A DNA stretch of 41,084 bases, taken from Streptomyces oryzae. GTDB taxonomy: Bacteria > Actinomycetota > Actinomycetes > Streptomycetales > Streptomycetaceae. The position numbers were made by a program, and so were the translations under genes. The notes beneath the pieces are model-generated. The model saw nothing but the letters and a program-made list of their open reading frames with translations, did not search any database and had not been told where the DNA came from. The first letter of the stretch is position 1, and every line of letters begins with the position of its first letter. Shown here in pieces: positions 33,233 through 41,084 of this stretch. Where the stretch lies: assembly GCF_017676365.1 (NCBI RefSeq), contig NZ_JADKMA010000045.1, positions 1 to 41,084 of the forward strand, in the 5' to 3' direction.

Positions 33233-34555
33233 ATGAGCAACGACGCTGTCGGTACACCCCTGAACCGCCGCCGTGTGGTGCAGCTGCTGGGCTCCACGGG
33301 TGCCGGACTGTTCGCGGCGGCCTGTGCCGGGCCGGGAGCCGGCTCGGGCGGAGGCGGAGCCTCGTCCGCTGCGCCCTCGCCGGCCGCATCCGGTGCCAAG
33401 GTGGACGGGGGAATCTCCTTCGCCCACTGGCGTGCCGAGGACAAGGAGGTCTTCAAGAAGATCGCCGACTCGTTCGGCAAGGCCCACCCCTCAGCCGACG
33501 TGCGGCAGGACATCTCCCCGTCCAACGACTACCAGTCCTCCGCGCTGCAACGCATCCGCGGCGGCTCGGTGGGGGACGTCTTCACCGCCTTCCGCGGCGC
33601 CCAGTTCGTGGACATGGCCAAGGCCGGTCTGTTCACCGACCTGTCCGACCAGGGGTGGCGCTCGCGCTTCGACCCGAAGTACATCGCGGACGGCAGATCC
33701 GGGGGAAAGCAGCTCGGCTTCCCCTACCAGGTCGTCTTCAACATGCCGATCGTCAACAAGGAGGTCGTGGACAAGGCGTCCCACGGAAAGGCCCCGGAGG
33801 ACTGGGACTCCTTCCTGTCCTTGTGCGACCGGCTCAAGTCCCAGGGACTGGTGCCCATCGCGTGGCCCGGCGGCGAACCGGGCAACGCCGGCCAGCTGTT
33901 CAACTCCATGGTGATGAACAACGCCCCGTCCGACGACATGTGCACCAAGATCGAAGCGGGTACGTACCGGTGCACGGACGACTGGTTCCTCAAGACCCTC
34001 AAGCAGTACGCCCAGCTGCGCCCCTACTTCCAGCGCAAGGCGACGGGCACCGCGGTCGAGCCGTGCCAGCAGATCTTCGCCAGTGGCAAGGCGGCCATGC
34101 TCGCGACCGGCTCCTACGACATCGCGGCGGTACGCAAGCTGGGCGCGCGCTTCGACATCGACCTGCTCTCGCCGATCACCACGGCCGCGGACAAGGCGCG
34201 CTACGCGGGGACGTACAACGCCACGTTCATCCTCGGGGTCAACTCCCGCTCCGAGCACCAGCAGGCCGCGGTGACCTTCGTGGAGTTCCTCTCGACTCCG
34301 CGGGTCGCCGGCCGGTACGCGAACGGCACCAAGCAGCACGTGTCCGTCAAGGGCGTGGAGTACACCGACCCGGACCTGCGGGCCATCGCTCCCTGGCTCG
34401 AGAAGAAGACACTGCCCGCGCCCCGCTTCCAGTTCAACGATCTCGACATCCGCGCCGCCGTCGAGGGGGCGTGCACGGCGGTCGTGGGCGGCACGTCGCC
34501 CGAACAGGCAGCGGAGAAGGCCCAGCACGTGGTCGATCAGAAGCGCAGCAAGTAG
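33233..34555 (+). CDS. ABC transporter substrate-binding lipoprotein (sulfosugar-type cluster)
   Basis: This 440-residue protein is a sugar-type solute-binding protein. The signal has a twin-arginine-like NRRRVVQLLG start, a hydrophobic stretch and an AAAC lipobox with C31, followed by a Gly/Ser/Ala linker, so it is a lipoprotein probably sent by Tat. The mature domain runs from ISFAHWRAEDKEVFKKIADSF to the C-terminus. The ATG at 33233 has AGGAGG upstream. By position it would bind sulfoquinovose or its glycerol glycoside, a binding role that E. coli does not have, as it uses an MFS-type permease. Family alone cannot show the ligand. Confidence 0.92.
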   Translation: MSNDAVGTPLNRRRVVQLLGSTGAGLFAAACAGPGAGSGGGGASSAAPSPAASGAKVDGGISFAHWRAEDKEVFKKIADSFGKAHPSADVRQDISPSNDYQSSALQRIRGGSVGDVFTAFRGAQFVDMAKAGLFTDLSDQGWRSRFDPKYIADGRSGGKQLGFPYQVVFNMPIVNKEVVDKASHGKAPEDWDSFLSLCDRLKSQGLVPIAWPGGEPGNAGQLFNSMVMNNAPSDDMCTKIEAGTYRCTDDWFLKTLKQYAQLRPYFQRKATGTAVEPCQQIFASGKAAMLATGSYDIAAVRKLGARFDIDLLSPITTAADKARYAGTYNATFILGVNSRSEHQQAAVTFVEFLSTPRVAGRYANGTKQHVSVKGVEYTDPDLRAIAPWLEKKTLPAPRFQFNDLDIRAAVEGACTAVVGGTSPEQAAEKAQHVVDQKRSK

Positions 34556-34561
34556 GGCCCC

Positions 34562-35536
34562 ATGACCACACACATGCTGAGCAAGAGGATCAGCGCCGAC
34601 ACTCCGCGGGCCACACACAGCCCGGCTCGGCACCCCCGGCCCGGAGTGCGGCCGCGCCGGGGCGCCACCCGCACGCACCCCGCGCTGTGGCTCTTCCCGT
34701 TGCCGGCCGTCGCGCTCTACATCGTCTTCTTCGCACTGCCGACGGCACAGGCATTCCAGTACGCCGTCACCGACTGGGACGGGCTCAGCGCCGCTTTCAA
34801 CAGCGTCGGCCTCGGCAACTTCGGCACGATGGCCACCAACGACGATCTCTTCCACAACGCCACCACGAACAGCCTGAAGTTCCTCCTCGTGGTCGTCGTG
34901 CTGCAGACCGGCCTGTCCCTGCTGCTCGCCCTGCTGCTGCAACGCAACTCCAGGGCCACCTCCGCCCTGCGGGCGCTGTACTTCCTCCCGGCCATCCTCT
35001 CCTCGGTGTCGGTCGCCTTCGTATGGAAGTTCATGTACGACCCGAACTTCGGGCTGATCAACCAGGCCCTGGACACGGTCGGACTCCACGGGCTGCAGAG
35101 CGCCTTCCTCGGCAACGAGAGCGCGGCGATCTACTGGGTGGCCCTCACCCAGGTGTGGGCCCACACCGGACAGCTGATGGTGATCTACATCGCGGGTCTG
35201 CAGCAGATACCGAGGGAGCTGTACGAGTCCGCCGACCTCGACGGAGCCGGCCGCTGGCAGCGCTTCCGCTTCGTCACCTGGCCGATGATCGCGCCCACCA
35301 CGGCCATCGTCATCGCCTACACGACCATCCAGTCGTTCAAGGCGTTCGACCTGATCCTCGGCCTGGGCGGCAACCCGCCCAAAGGCTCGCTGGACATCCT
35401 CTCCACCCGGATCTACGCGACCTTCACCAACTCCCAGTTCGGCTACGCAGCAGCGGAATCGATCGTGTTCATGCTCATCATCGCCCTCGTCAGCGTGCTC
35501 CAGCGGCGTGCCGTGAAGCTGACCCAGCGCGTCTGA
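34562..35536 (+). CDS. ABC transporter permease, MalF type (sulfosugar-type cluster)
   Basis: This 324-residue membrane protein has a basic cytoplasmic start to about residue 35, then about six spans beginning with ALWLFPLPAVALYIVFFALP. The ATPase-coupling loop is ELYESADLDGAGRWQRFRFVTWPMI near residues 219-243. It begins six bases after the binding-protein stop. It pairs with the next permease, and no ATPase gene is present in the operon. Confidence 0.93.
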   Translation: MTTHMLSKRISADTPRATHSPARHPRPGVRPRRGATRTHPALWLFPLPAVALYIVFFALPTAQAFQYAVTDWDGLSAAFNSVGLGNFGTMATNDDLFHNATTNSLKFLLVVVVLQTGLSLLLALLLQRNSRATSALRALYFLPAILSSVSVAFVWKFMYDPNFGLINQALDTVGLHGLQSAFLGNESAAIYWVALTQVWAHTGQLMVIYIAGLQQIPRELYESADLDGAGRWQRFRFVTWPMIAPTTAIVIAYTTIQSFKAFDLILGLGGNPPKGSLDILSTRIYATFTNSQFGYAAAESIVFMLIIALVSVLQRRAVKLTQRV

Positions 35537-35552
35537 GGAAGGAGGAGACGTC

Positions 35553-36365
35553 GTGACCAGCCTCAGCAGACGCGTCATCCTCGGCATCTACGCCCTTCTC
35601 GTGGCAGTGCCCCTGATCGTCGTCGTCACCGGCACGTTCAAGACGACCAAGCAGCTGTTCAGTTCGCCGTTCGGCCTGCCCTCGGACCTCGCCCCCGGCA
35701 ACTTCCGCACCGTGCTGACCGACGCCAGCATGGGACACTCCTTCGCCAACAGCGTCATCGTCACCGGAAGCGCGGTCCTCCTCACCCTGCTCATCGGCAG
35801 CCTCGCCTCCTACGGGCTGGCCCGTATCCCGGGCAGGCTCGGCTGGCTGATCTACGGCTTCCTGGTACTCGGAATGGCTGTCCCGGCCCAGGCCAACATG
35901 ATTCCGCAGTACGTTCTGTTCCAGCGGCTCGGCCTGCTCGACAGCCTCACAGGGCTGATCCTCATCGAGATCGTCGCCACCATGCCGGTCGCGATCTTCA
36001 TCATGACCGGGTTCATGCGCACACTGCCCCGCGAGCTGTACGAGGCGGGCTCCGTCGACGGGGCGAACCCGTGGCGCACCTACCTCTCCATCGTCCTCCC
36101 CGTCTCGTTGCCCTCGCTCGCGGCCACCGCCATCTTCCTCTTCGTCATCCAGTGGAACGACCTGCTCTACCCCCTTCTGTTCATCCACGACCCGTCGAAG
36201 AGGACCCTCCCGCTGGCCCTGCTCAACTTCCAGGGCGAGTACCTGACGAACTACCCGCTGCTGTTCACCGGAGTCGTCATCGCCTCCGCACCGATCGTCA
36301 TCGCCTACGTCTTCCTCCAGCGCTACTTCGTAGCCGGCATGACCGCCGGCTCGGTGAAGGGATAG
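35553..36365 (+). CDS. ABC transporter permease, MalG type (sulfosugar-type cluster)
   Basis: This 270-residue membrane protein has about six spans, the first at VILGIYALLVAVPLIVVVTG, and the coupling loop ELYEAGSVDGANPWRTYLSIVLPV near residue 160. It ends in AGMTAGSVKG, the usual MalG-type end. The GTG at 35553 follows AAGGAGGAG. The GH31 gene starts seven bases after its stop, which ties uptake to glycoside cleavage. Energy is presumably supplied by a shared MsiK-like ATPase encoded elsewhere. Confidence 0.93.
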   Translation: MTSLSRRVILGIYALLVAVPLIVVVTGTFKTTKQLFSSPFGLPSDLAPGNFRTVLTDASMGHSFANSVIVTGSAVLLTLLIGSLASYGLARIPGRLGWLIYGFLVLGMAVPAQANMIPQYVLFQRLGLLDSLTGLILIEIVATMPVAIFIMTGFMRTLPRELYEAGSVDGANPWRTYLSIVLPVSLPSLAATAIFLFVIQWNDLLYPLLFIHDPSKRTLPLALLNFQGEYLTNYPLLFTGVVIASAPIVIAYVFLQRYFVAGMTAGSVKG

Positions 36366-36372
36366 CACCATC

Positions 36373-38679
36373 ATGGGCGAGCAGTTCATCGTCCGACGCG
36401 TAGCCGCAGTACGCCGGACCCCCGACGGCGCCGAACTCGACCTCGTCGCACTGCCCGCGGTCACCGTCGGGGTCATGCCCGGCTGGATCACCGGCGAGCC
36501 GCCCCTGGAGCAGGGGATCGAAACCACCTTGCCGAACCTCCCCGACCTCGCGTTCCCTCCGCTGGACGAGCAGCACCTGGTGCTGCGCATCCAGGCGGTC
36601 GCCGCGGGCACCGTCCGGATCGTGCTGGGCCCCGACGGGCACCGGACCCTCGACGACGACGGCACCGGGCTCGGCATCGTCGTCGACCCGCGCCCCGAGC
36701 CGGTCGCGGTGACCCTCGAAGAGAACCCGGACGAGGTGCTCGTCGGCACCGGGCAGGTCCGGGTCCGGATCCGCCGACGCCCGTTCGGGCTCGTGGTCGA
36801 GAACGCCGAAACGGGCGGGACCGTACTGCGCACAGCCGAGCGGCTGCGGCAGGCGGCGGGCCTGGCCATGGCACCTGCCCTACTCCGCGACGAACACGGC
36901 ACCTCCCTCCATCTCGAACTCGCGGCGGAGGAGGACATCACCGGTTTCGGCGAACAGTTCTCCCGGCTGGTGAAAAACGGCCAGCGGCTCGTCCTGCGCA
37001 GCGAGGACGCGCTGGGCACCGGCACCGGACTGGCCTACAAACCGGTGCCCGTCTGGCACTCGACCGCCGGATACGCGGGGTTCCTCAACACCGGTGCCGT
37101 CACGACAGCCGACGTCGGTCACACACGCCCCTCCGTCCTCGGACTGACCCTCGCCGACGACGCTCTCGACCTGTACGTCGTCGTCGCGCCGACGCTCGCC
37201 GGCCGGCTCACGGGATACACCGCACTGACCGGCCGCCCTCCCGTCCCCCCGCTGTGGGCCTTCGGCTACTGGATGGGCCGCTGCCGCTACCACTCGCGGG
37301 AGGAGATGGTCGAGGTCGCGGACCGGATGCGGGCACACCAGGTGCCGTGCGATGTGCTGCACCTCGACCCCGACTGGCTCGTGGTCGACCGGCTCAACTG
37401 CGACTTCATATGGAACACCGAACGCTTCGGCGACCGCCGGGAGTTCGTCGCGGCACTGGCCGAGCGCGGCATCCGCCTGTCGGTATGGGAGCTGCCCTAC
37501 CTCGACCCGGCCTCACCGCGGTTCGCCGAGGCCGAGTCGCGGGGCTACCTCGTCCGGCACACCGACGGCAGCCTGGCGACGATCCGTAAGACGCCCACGC
37601 CCGACGGGCGGCCCCGCGCCCTGCTCGACTTCAGCAACCCCGAGGCGCGGCAGTGGTGGCAGTCGCTGCACGAGGAATTCCTCGCCGACGGCGTCGCGGT
37701 CTTCAAGACCGACTTCGGCGAGGCCCTGCCCGACGGCGTGGCACAACAGGACGGCACACCGCCCCAGCACGCCCACAACCTCTACCCCCTGCGCTACAAC
37801 GGTGCCGTCAGCGAAGCCATCGCCCACTGCACCGGCCGGGCCCCGCTCGTGTGGGGACGCAGCGGCTGGGCCGGCTCACAGCGCTATCCCGGACAGTGGG
37901 GCGGCGACGCCGAATCGACCGTCGCCGGCATGCAGGCCACGGTGCGAGGCGGTCTCTCCTACGCCGTCTCGGCACCGGGCCTGTGGAGCCATGACATCGG
38001 CGGCTTCTTCGGCCCCGAGCTCACCCCGGCGCTCTACGTCCGGTGGACGCAACTCGGCGCGCTCTCCCCGCTGATGCGCGCACACGGACTACGGCCCCGG
38101 GAGCCGTGGACCTTCGGCGAGCGCGCCCTGCGCATCGCCCGGGACTGGGTGCGGCTGCGCTACTCCCTGCTGCCGTACCTCTGGCAGGTCGCACACGAGG
38201 CCGCAGCCCAGGGCCTGCCCATGATGCGCCCGCCGGCGATGGCCGACGAGGACCCGTCCGCCGCAGGTGTCGACGGGCAGTTCCTGCTCGGACGCGACGT
38301 GATGGTGGTGCCGGTCTTCGACGACGGCGAAGCGCCGGTGCGCCGCCGCTTCCGGGTGCCCGCCGGACGCTGGCGCGACCTGGTCACCGGCGAGCTGCAC
38401 GAGGGACCCGGGTGGGCGGAGCAGCTGGTGGCGCTGGAGCACATGCCGGTACTCGTCCGGGACGGCGCGGTGCTGCCACGAGTCGACGTCGACGCGAGCG
38501 TGCGGTGCTCCGACGACCTGCTGACCCGGCCATGGCGGCTGGAGGCGTTCGGCGACGCACCCGCGACGGTCGAGCTCCTGGACTTCGACGGAGTACGCAG
38601 GCGTATCGACCTGGAGTCGCCGACGGCGCAGGGCAGCGCGGGTGACGGATTCGTGAGCGGCGTCGTACGCCATGACTGA
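36373..38679 (+). CDS. GH31 alpha-glycosidase, candidate sulfoquinovosidase of unusual type
   Basis: This 768-residue cytoplasmic enzyme is a family 31 retaining alpha-glycosidase. The nucleophile is D447 in FKTDFGE and the acid/base is D512 in WGGDAES. An N-terminal beta-sandwich precedes the barrel, and beta domains follow it. Overall it looks nearer to YicI-type alpha-xylosidases than to E. coli YihQ. By my hand alignment R340 falls on the sulfonate-binding R301 of YihQ, but W304 and Y508 are replaced by C343 and F545. The context calls for release of sulfoquinovose from its glycerol glycoside; an alpha-xylosidase or alpha-glucosidase remains possible. There is no signal peptide, so substrate must be imported first. 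Confidence 0.9.
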   Translation: MGEQFIVRRVAAVRRTPDGAELDLVALPAVTVGVMPGWITGEPPLEQGIETTLPNLPDLAFPPLDEQHLVLRIQAVAAGTVRIVLGPDGHRTLDDDGTGLGIVVDPRPEPVAVTLEENPDEVLVGTGQVRVRIRRRPFGLVVENAETGGTVLRTAERLRQAAGLAMAPALLRDEHGTSLHLELAAEEDITGFGEQFSRLVKNGQRLVLRSEDALGTGTGLAYKPVPVWHSTAGYAGFLNTGAVTTADVGHTRPSVLGLTLADDALDLYVVVAPTLAGRLTGYTALTGRPPVPPLWAFGYWMGRCRYHSREEMVEVADRMRAHQVPCDVLHLDPDWLVVDRLNCDFIWNTERFGDRREFVAALAERGIRLSVWELPYLDPASPRFAEAESRGYLVRHTDGSLATIRKTPTPDGRPRALLDFSNPEARQWWQSLHEEFLADGVAVFKTDFGEALPDGVAQQDGTPPQHAHNLYPLRYNGAVSEAIAHCTGRAPLVWGRSGWAGSQRYPGQWGGDAESTVAGMQATVRGGLSYAVSAPGLWSHDIGGFFGPELTPALYVRWTQLGALSPLMRAHGLRPREPWTFGERALRIARDWVRLRYSLLPYLWQVAHEAAAQGLPMMRPPAMADEDPSAAGVDGQFLLGRDVMVVPVFDDGEAPVRRRFRVPAGRWRDLVTGELHEGPGWAEQLVALEHMPVLVRDGAVLPRVDVDASVRCSDDLLTRPWRLEAFGDAPATVELLDFDGVRRRIDLESPTAQGSAGDGFVSGVVRHD

Positions 38680-38717
38680 CCGGCCTGCGGGTGAGCCGAC
38701 TGCCCAGGCTTCGCGGC

Positions 38718-38755
38718 GCAGTTCCCCGCGCCCCGCCAGCGGCACGGGGAACTGC
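38718..38755. repeat. Streptomyces-type intergenic inverted repeat
   Basis: GCAGTTCCCCG (38718-38728) and CGGGGAACTGC (38745-38755) are perfect 11-base arms around a 16-base loop. This GCAGTTCCCCGCGCCCC-like palindrome is one I recognise as scattered widely between genes in Streptomyces. It lies 39 bases after the GH31 stop and may end or weaken transcription before the dehydrogenase gene. Confidence 0.7.
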
Positions 38756-38862
38756 ACGAGCAACCACGCACAACCCGCAGCCCGCGGACGGCCGACCGGG
38801 GCACCCCCTTCCCGTTTCCGCAACAAGACCGCGGCGCGAGCCGGCAGAAGGAGCCAGGAGCA

Positions 38863-40326
38863 GTGAACGTGACGGACACACACGTGCGACGGAAGACGGA
38901 ACCGGCCACCGCGGCCATGCTCATCGACGGCGAGTGGCGCGCGGACGGCACACCGTACGAGGTCACCGATCCGGCCGACGGCAGCCTCGTCGGCGAGGTG
39001 CGCTTCGGAACGGCCGACGACGCGCGGGCGGCAGCAGACGCCGCCGCCCGCGCCTTCGCGCCATGGAGCGAGACCCCCGCACGGCAGCGCGCCGATATCC
39101 TCCTCGCCGCGGCGGCCCTGATCAGCGAACGCGCAGCCGACCTCGCGCTGCTGCTCGCCCGCGAGGCGGGCAAGCGGCTGCCCGAAGCACGCGCCGAGAT
39201 CGCCTTCTCGGCCGAGTACGTCCGCTGGTTCGCCGAGCAGGCACGCCGCCCCACCGGTGCGGTCGTCCCGCACGAGGCGCCCGGCAAGCGCCACCTCACC
39301 CTGCGCCGGGCCGCAGGGGTCGTCGCAGCCCTGACCCCGTGGAACTTCCCCTGCTCGATCCAGGCCCGCAAGCTCGCCCCGGCGCTCGCCGCCGGGTGCA
39401 CGGTGGTGGCCCGGGTGTCGGAGAAGGCGCCGCTGGCGGTGACCGAGCTGATCCGGTGCTTCACCGATGCCGGTCTCCCGCGGGGCGTCCTCAACCTGGT
39501 GCACGGGCCGGCTGCCGAGCTCAGCTCCGCCCTCCTGGAGCATCCCGCGGTGCGGATCGTGTCCTTCACCGGCTCCACCGAGGTCGGCCGGCTGATCATG
39601 CGGCAGGCGTCGCGCCGCGTGGTGCGGCCCCTCCTCGAACTCGGCGGCGACGGAGCCTTCGTCGTGCTCGACGACGCGGACATCGAGGCCGCCGTCGAGG
39701 GCGCTCTGATCGCGAAGTTCCGCAACACCGGCCAGTCCTGCATCGCCGCCAACCGGTTCATCGTCCAGGACGGCGTGTACGACGAGTTCGTCGGCAGGCT
39801 CGTCGAGCGGACCGACGCGCTCACCCTCGGCGACGGACTGGCCGATCCGGTGCCCGACATCGGGCCGGTCATCGACGCCGGGCGCGTGCAGGCCGTGAAC
39901 AGCATGGTCGACGAAGCCCTCGCGGCAGGCGCGAAGCGGCTCACCCGCGAGCGCGCCCTCCCCACGGCCGGCCACTGGGTCCAGCCCGCCCTGCTGACGG
40001 ACGTACCCGAAACGGCGGCGCTCGGCTGCCAGGAGGTGTTCGGGCCGGCTGCGGCCGTCTTCCGGGTCACCGACGCCGAAGAAGCACTGCGGCGCGCGAA
40101 CGCGACCGATCTGGGGCTGGCCGGCTATGTCTGGTCACGCGATCTCGGCCGGGCCTGGCGATTCGCCGAGCGGCTCGAAACCGGGATCACCGGCGTCAAC
40201 GACGCACTGCCGTCCGCGGCGTTCGCCCCGCTGGGAGGGGTCAAGCAGTCCGGACTCGGCCGCGAGGGCGCCGAGCTCGGCCTGGAGGAGTACACCGACG
40301 TGCATTACCTCGCTGTCGGCCTGTGA
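38863..40326 (+). CDS. Aldehyde dehydrogenase, GabD-like, probable sulfolactaldehyde dehydrogenase
   Basis: This 487-residue protein is an NAD(P)-dependent aldehyde dehydrogenase. ALTPWNFPCSIQARKLAPAL holds the catalytic asparagine and cofactor loop, FTGSTEVGR the nucleotide glycines, LELGGDGAF the general-base glutamate (GGN is more usual than GGD) and NTGQSCIAANR the nucleophilic cysteine. It resembles succinate-semialdehyde dehydrogenases, the group that supplies the sulfolactaldehyde dehydrogenase of Pseudomonas putida SQ1. Here it would oxidise 3-sulfolactaldehyde to sulfolactate. The GTG at 38863 has AAGGAG at 38848-38853; an in-frame GTG at 38869 is an alternative. It overlaps the exporter gene by four bases (GTGA). 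Confidence 0.88.
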   Translation: MNVTDTHVRRKTEPATAAMLIDGEWRADGTPYEVTDPADGSLVGEVRFGTADDARAAADAAARAFAPWSETPARQRADILLAAAALISERAADLALLLAREAGKRLPEARAEIAFSAEYVRWFAEQARRPTGAVVPHEAPGKRHLTLRRAAGVVAALTPWNFPCSIQARKLAPALAAGCTVVARVSEKAPLAVTELIRCFTDAGLPRGVLNLVHGPAAELSSALLEHPAVRIVSFTGSTEVGRLIMRQASRRVVRPLLELGGDGAFVVLDDADIEAAVEGALIAKFRNTGQSCIAANRFIVQDGVYDEFVGRLVERTDALTLGDGLADPVPDIGPVIDAGRVQAVNSMVDEALAAGAKRLTRERALPTAGHWVQPALLTDVPETAALGCQEVFGPAAAVFRVTDAEEALRRANATDLGLAGYVWSRDLGRAWRFAERLETGITGVNDALPSAAFAPLGGVKQSGLGREGAELGLEEYTDVHYLAVGL

Positions 40327-41057
40327 GCATGTCAGGGCCCGGGCTGCTCCTCCTCGCCACGGCGGTACTGGGCGGCGCGGCGGCACAGCGGGTGACCGGC
40401 CTCGGCTTCGCGCTGGTCGCCTCGCCGTTCCTGGTCCTGCTTCTCGGCCCGTTCCACGGTGTGCTTCTCGCCAACGCGCTGAGCCTGCTGACCAATCTCC
40501 TCGTCCTCTGCTTCACCTGGCGGGACGTGGCCGTCCGCAAGGTGGTCCTGCTGTCCCTGCCGGCCCTGGTCATGGTCGTCCCGGGCGCCTGGATCGCGCA
40601 CCACCTCAACACGGCTGTCCTGATGGTGCTCGTCGGCACGGTCATCGTCGTCGCCCTGCTGACCGTCAGTTTCGTGCCGAGAGCGCGGGTACTGCGTGGC
40701 GGGCGCGGCGCCGTCGTCGCGGGCGGGATGTCGGGCTTCATGAATGCGTCGGCAGGCGTGGGAGGGCCTGCCATCACGCTCTACGCGGTATCGACCGACT
40801 GGGAGCACCGGGAGTTCGTGGGCTCGATGCAGCTCTACTTCGCCGTTCTCAACGCCGCGTCCCTCGCCGCGAAGGGCGGGGTGCCCGACCTCGCTTTGCC
40901 GGCCGCCCTGACCGCGTTGGCCGCGCTGGCGGCCGGCTCCGCCGCCGGTCACTGGCTGACCCGGCGCATCCCGGTTCGGTGGGCCCGTGCCGCGACGACC
41001 TCCCTCGCCGTGCTCGGCGCCACGGCAACCACCGCCAAGGGCCTGGCGGCGCTGTGA
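40323..41057 (+). CDS. TauE/SafE-family exporter, probable sulfolactate exporter
   Basis: This 244-residue membrane protein belongs to the TauE/SafE (DUF81) family. About seven or eight spans are visible. The repeated family pattern shows as GLGFALVASPFLVLLLGP in the first half and GGMSGFMNASAGVGGPAITLYAVS in the second. Family members export sulfite, sulfoacetate and other sulfonates, which fits release of sulfolactate made by the preceding dehydrogenase. The GTG at 40323 overlaps the dehydrogenase stop; an ATG at 40329 is the other choice. Nothing but a purine-rich GGGAGGGG stretch follows to the end of the window. Confidence 0.85.
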   Translation: MSMSGPGLLLLATAVLGGAAAQRVTGLGFALVASPFLVLLLGPFHGVLLANALSLLTNLLVLCFTWRDVAVRKVVLLSLPALVMVVPGAWIAHHLNTAVLMVLVGTVIVVALLTVSFVPRARVLRGGRGAVVAGGMSGFMNASAGVGGPAITLYAVSTDWEHREFVGSMQLYFAVLNAASLAAKGGVPDLALPAALTALAALAAGSAAGHWLTRRIPVRWARAATTSLAVLGATATTAKGLAAL

Positions 41058-41084
41058 CAGCGGGAGGGGAGGGGGAGGAGGGGG

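Noticed and set aside
41058..41084. The GGGAGGGG-rich end of the window as a G-quadruplex or control site
   Set aside because: The stretch is cut off by the window edge, and purine-rich tracts are common in such DNA; nothing further supports a function.

Overview
The window reads as a chromosomal segment of a Streptomyces or close relative. GC content is very high, codons strongly prefer G/C in the third position, GTG and TTG starts are common, several genes appear leaderless, substrate-binding proteins carry Tat-type signals, and both sugar ABC operons lack an ATPase gene, as expected where one shared MsiK-type ATPase serves many importers. There are no rRNA or tRNA genes, insertion sequences, phage genes or CRISPR arrays that I can see. 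All functions below were assigned by reading motifs and from memory of families; no database search was run.

Layout. (1) 34-6090: a PhzF-like/PNPOx-like pair; an AhpD-family gene divergent from an ECF41-type sigma factor with a matching promoter; an orphan GvpU-like gene; an FHA protein; a small YqeY-like protein; and an ArsR-VOC operon. (2) 6169-13763: a fructan locus with an exported GH32 enzyme, a divergent ABC importer operon ending in a cytoplasmic GH32, a LacI regulator, and two TAAC..GTTA operators in the divergent promoter region. (3) 14051-21245: a lipoprotein, a DHFR-like protein, a membrane protein, a LysR/2,2-dialkylglycine decarboxylase pair (dgdR/dgdA-like), and a translationally coupled VioC-like dioxygenase and Eis-like acetyltransferase. 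(4) 21495-26455: a four-gene operon (GntP-type permease, DUF1537 acid-sugar kinase, PdxA2-like dehydrogenase, DeoR regulator) fitting four-carbon acid sugar (threonate) catabolism. (5) 26683-28770: a nitroreductase divergent from a TetR regulator with two matching operators, then a membrane protein.

(6) 28887-41057 is the most interesting part. A DeoR regulator faces a long run of genes on the other strand: a PfkB kinase very like YihV, an aldolase very like YihT, a fucose-isomerase-fold protein, a lipoprotein binding protein with two permeases, a GH31 glycosidase, an aldehyde dehydrogenase and a TauE/SafE-type exporter. Together these make an almost complete route for the sulfosugar sulfoquinovose. 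It would be imported as the glycoside or free sugar, freed by GH31, isomerised to sulfofructose, phosphorylated, and split to DHAP plus sulfolactaldehyde, which is oxidised to sulfolactate and exported. This is an EMP-type sulfoglycolysis that differs from the E. coli version in its isomerase, its oxidative end and its ABC importer. Its GH31 lacks part of the sulfonate-binding signature of YihQ, so the true substrate is open. A tandem direct repeat covers the divergent DeoR/kinase promoter and is the likely operator.
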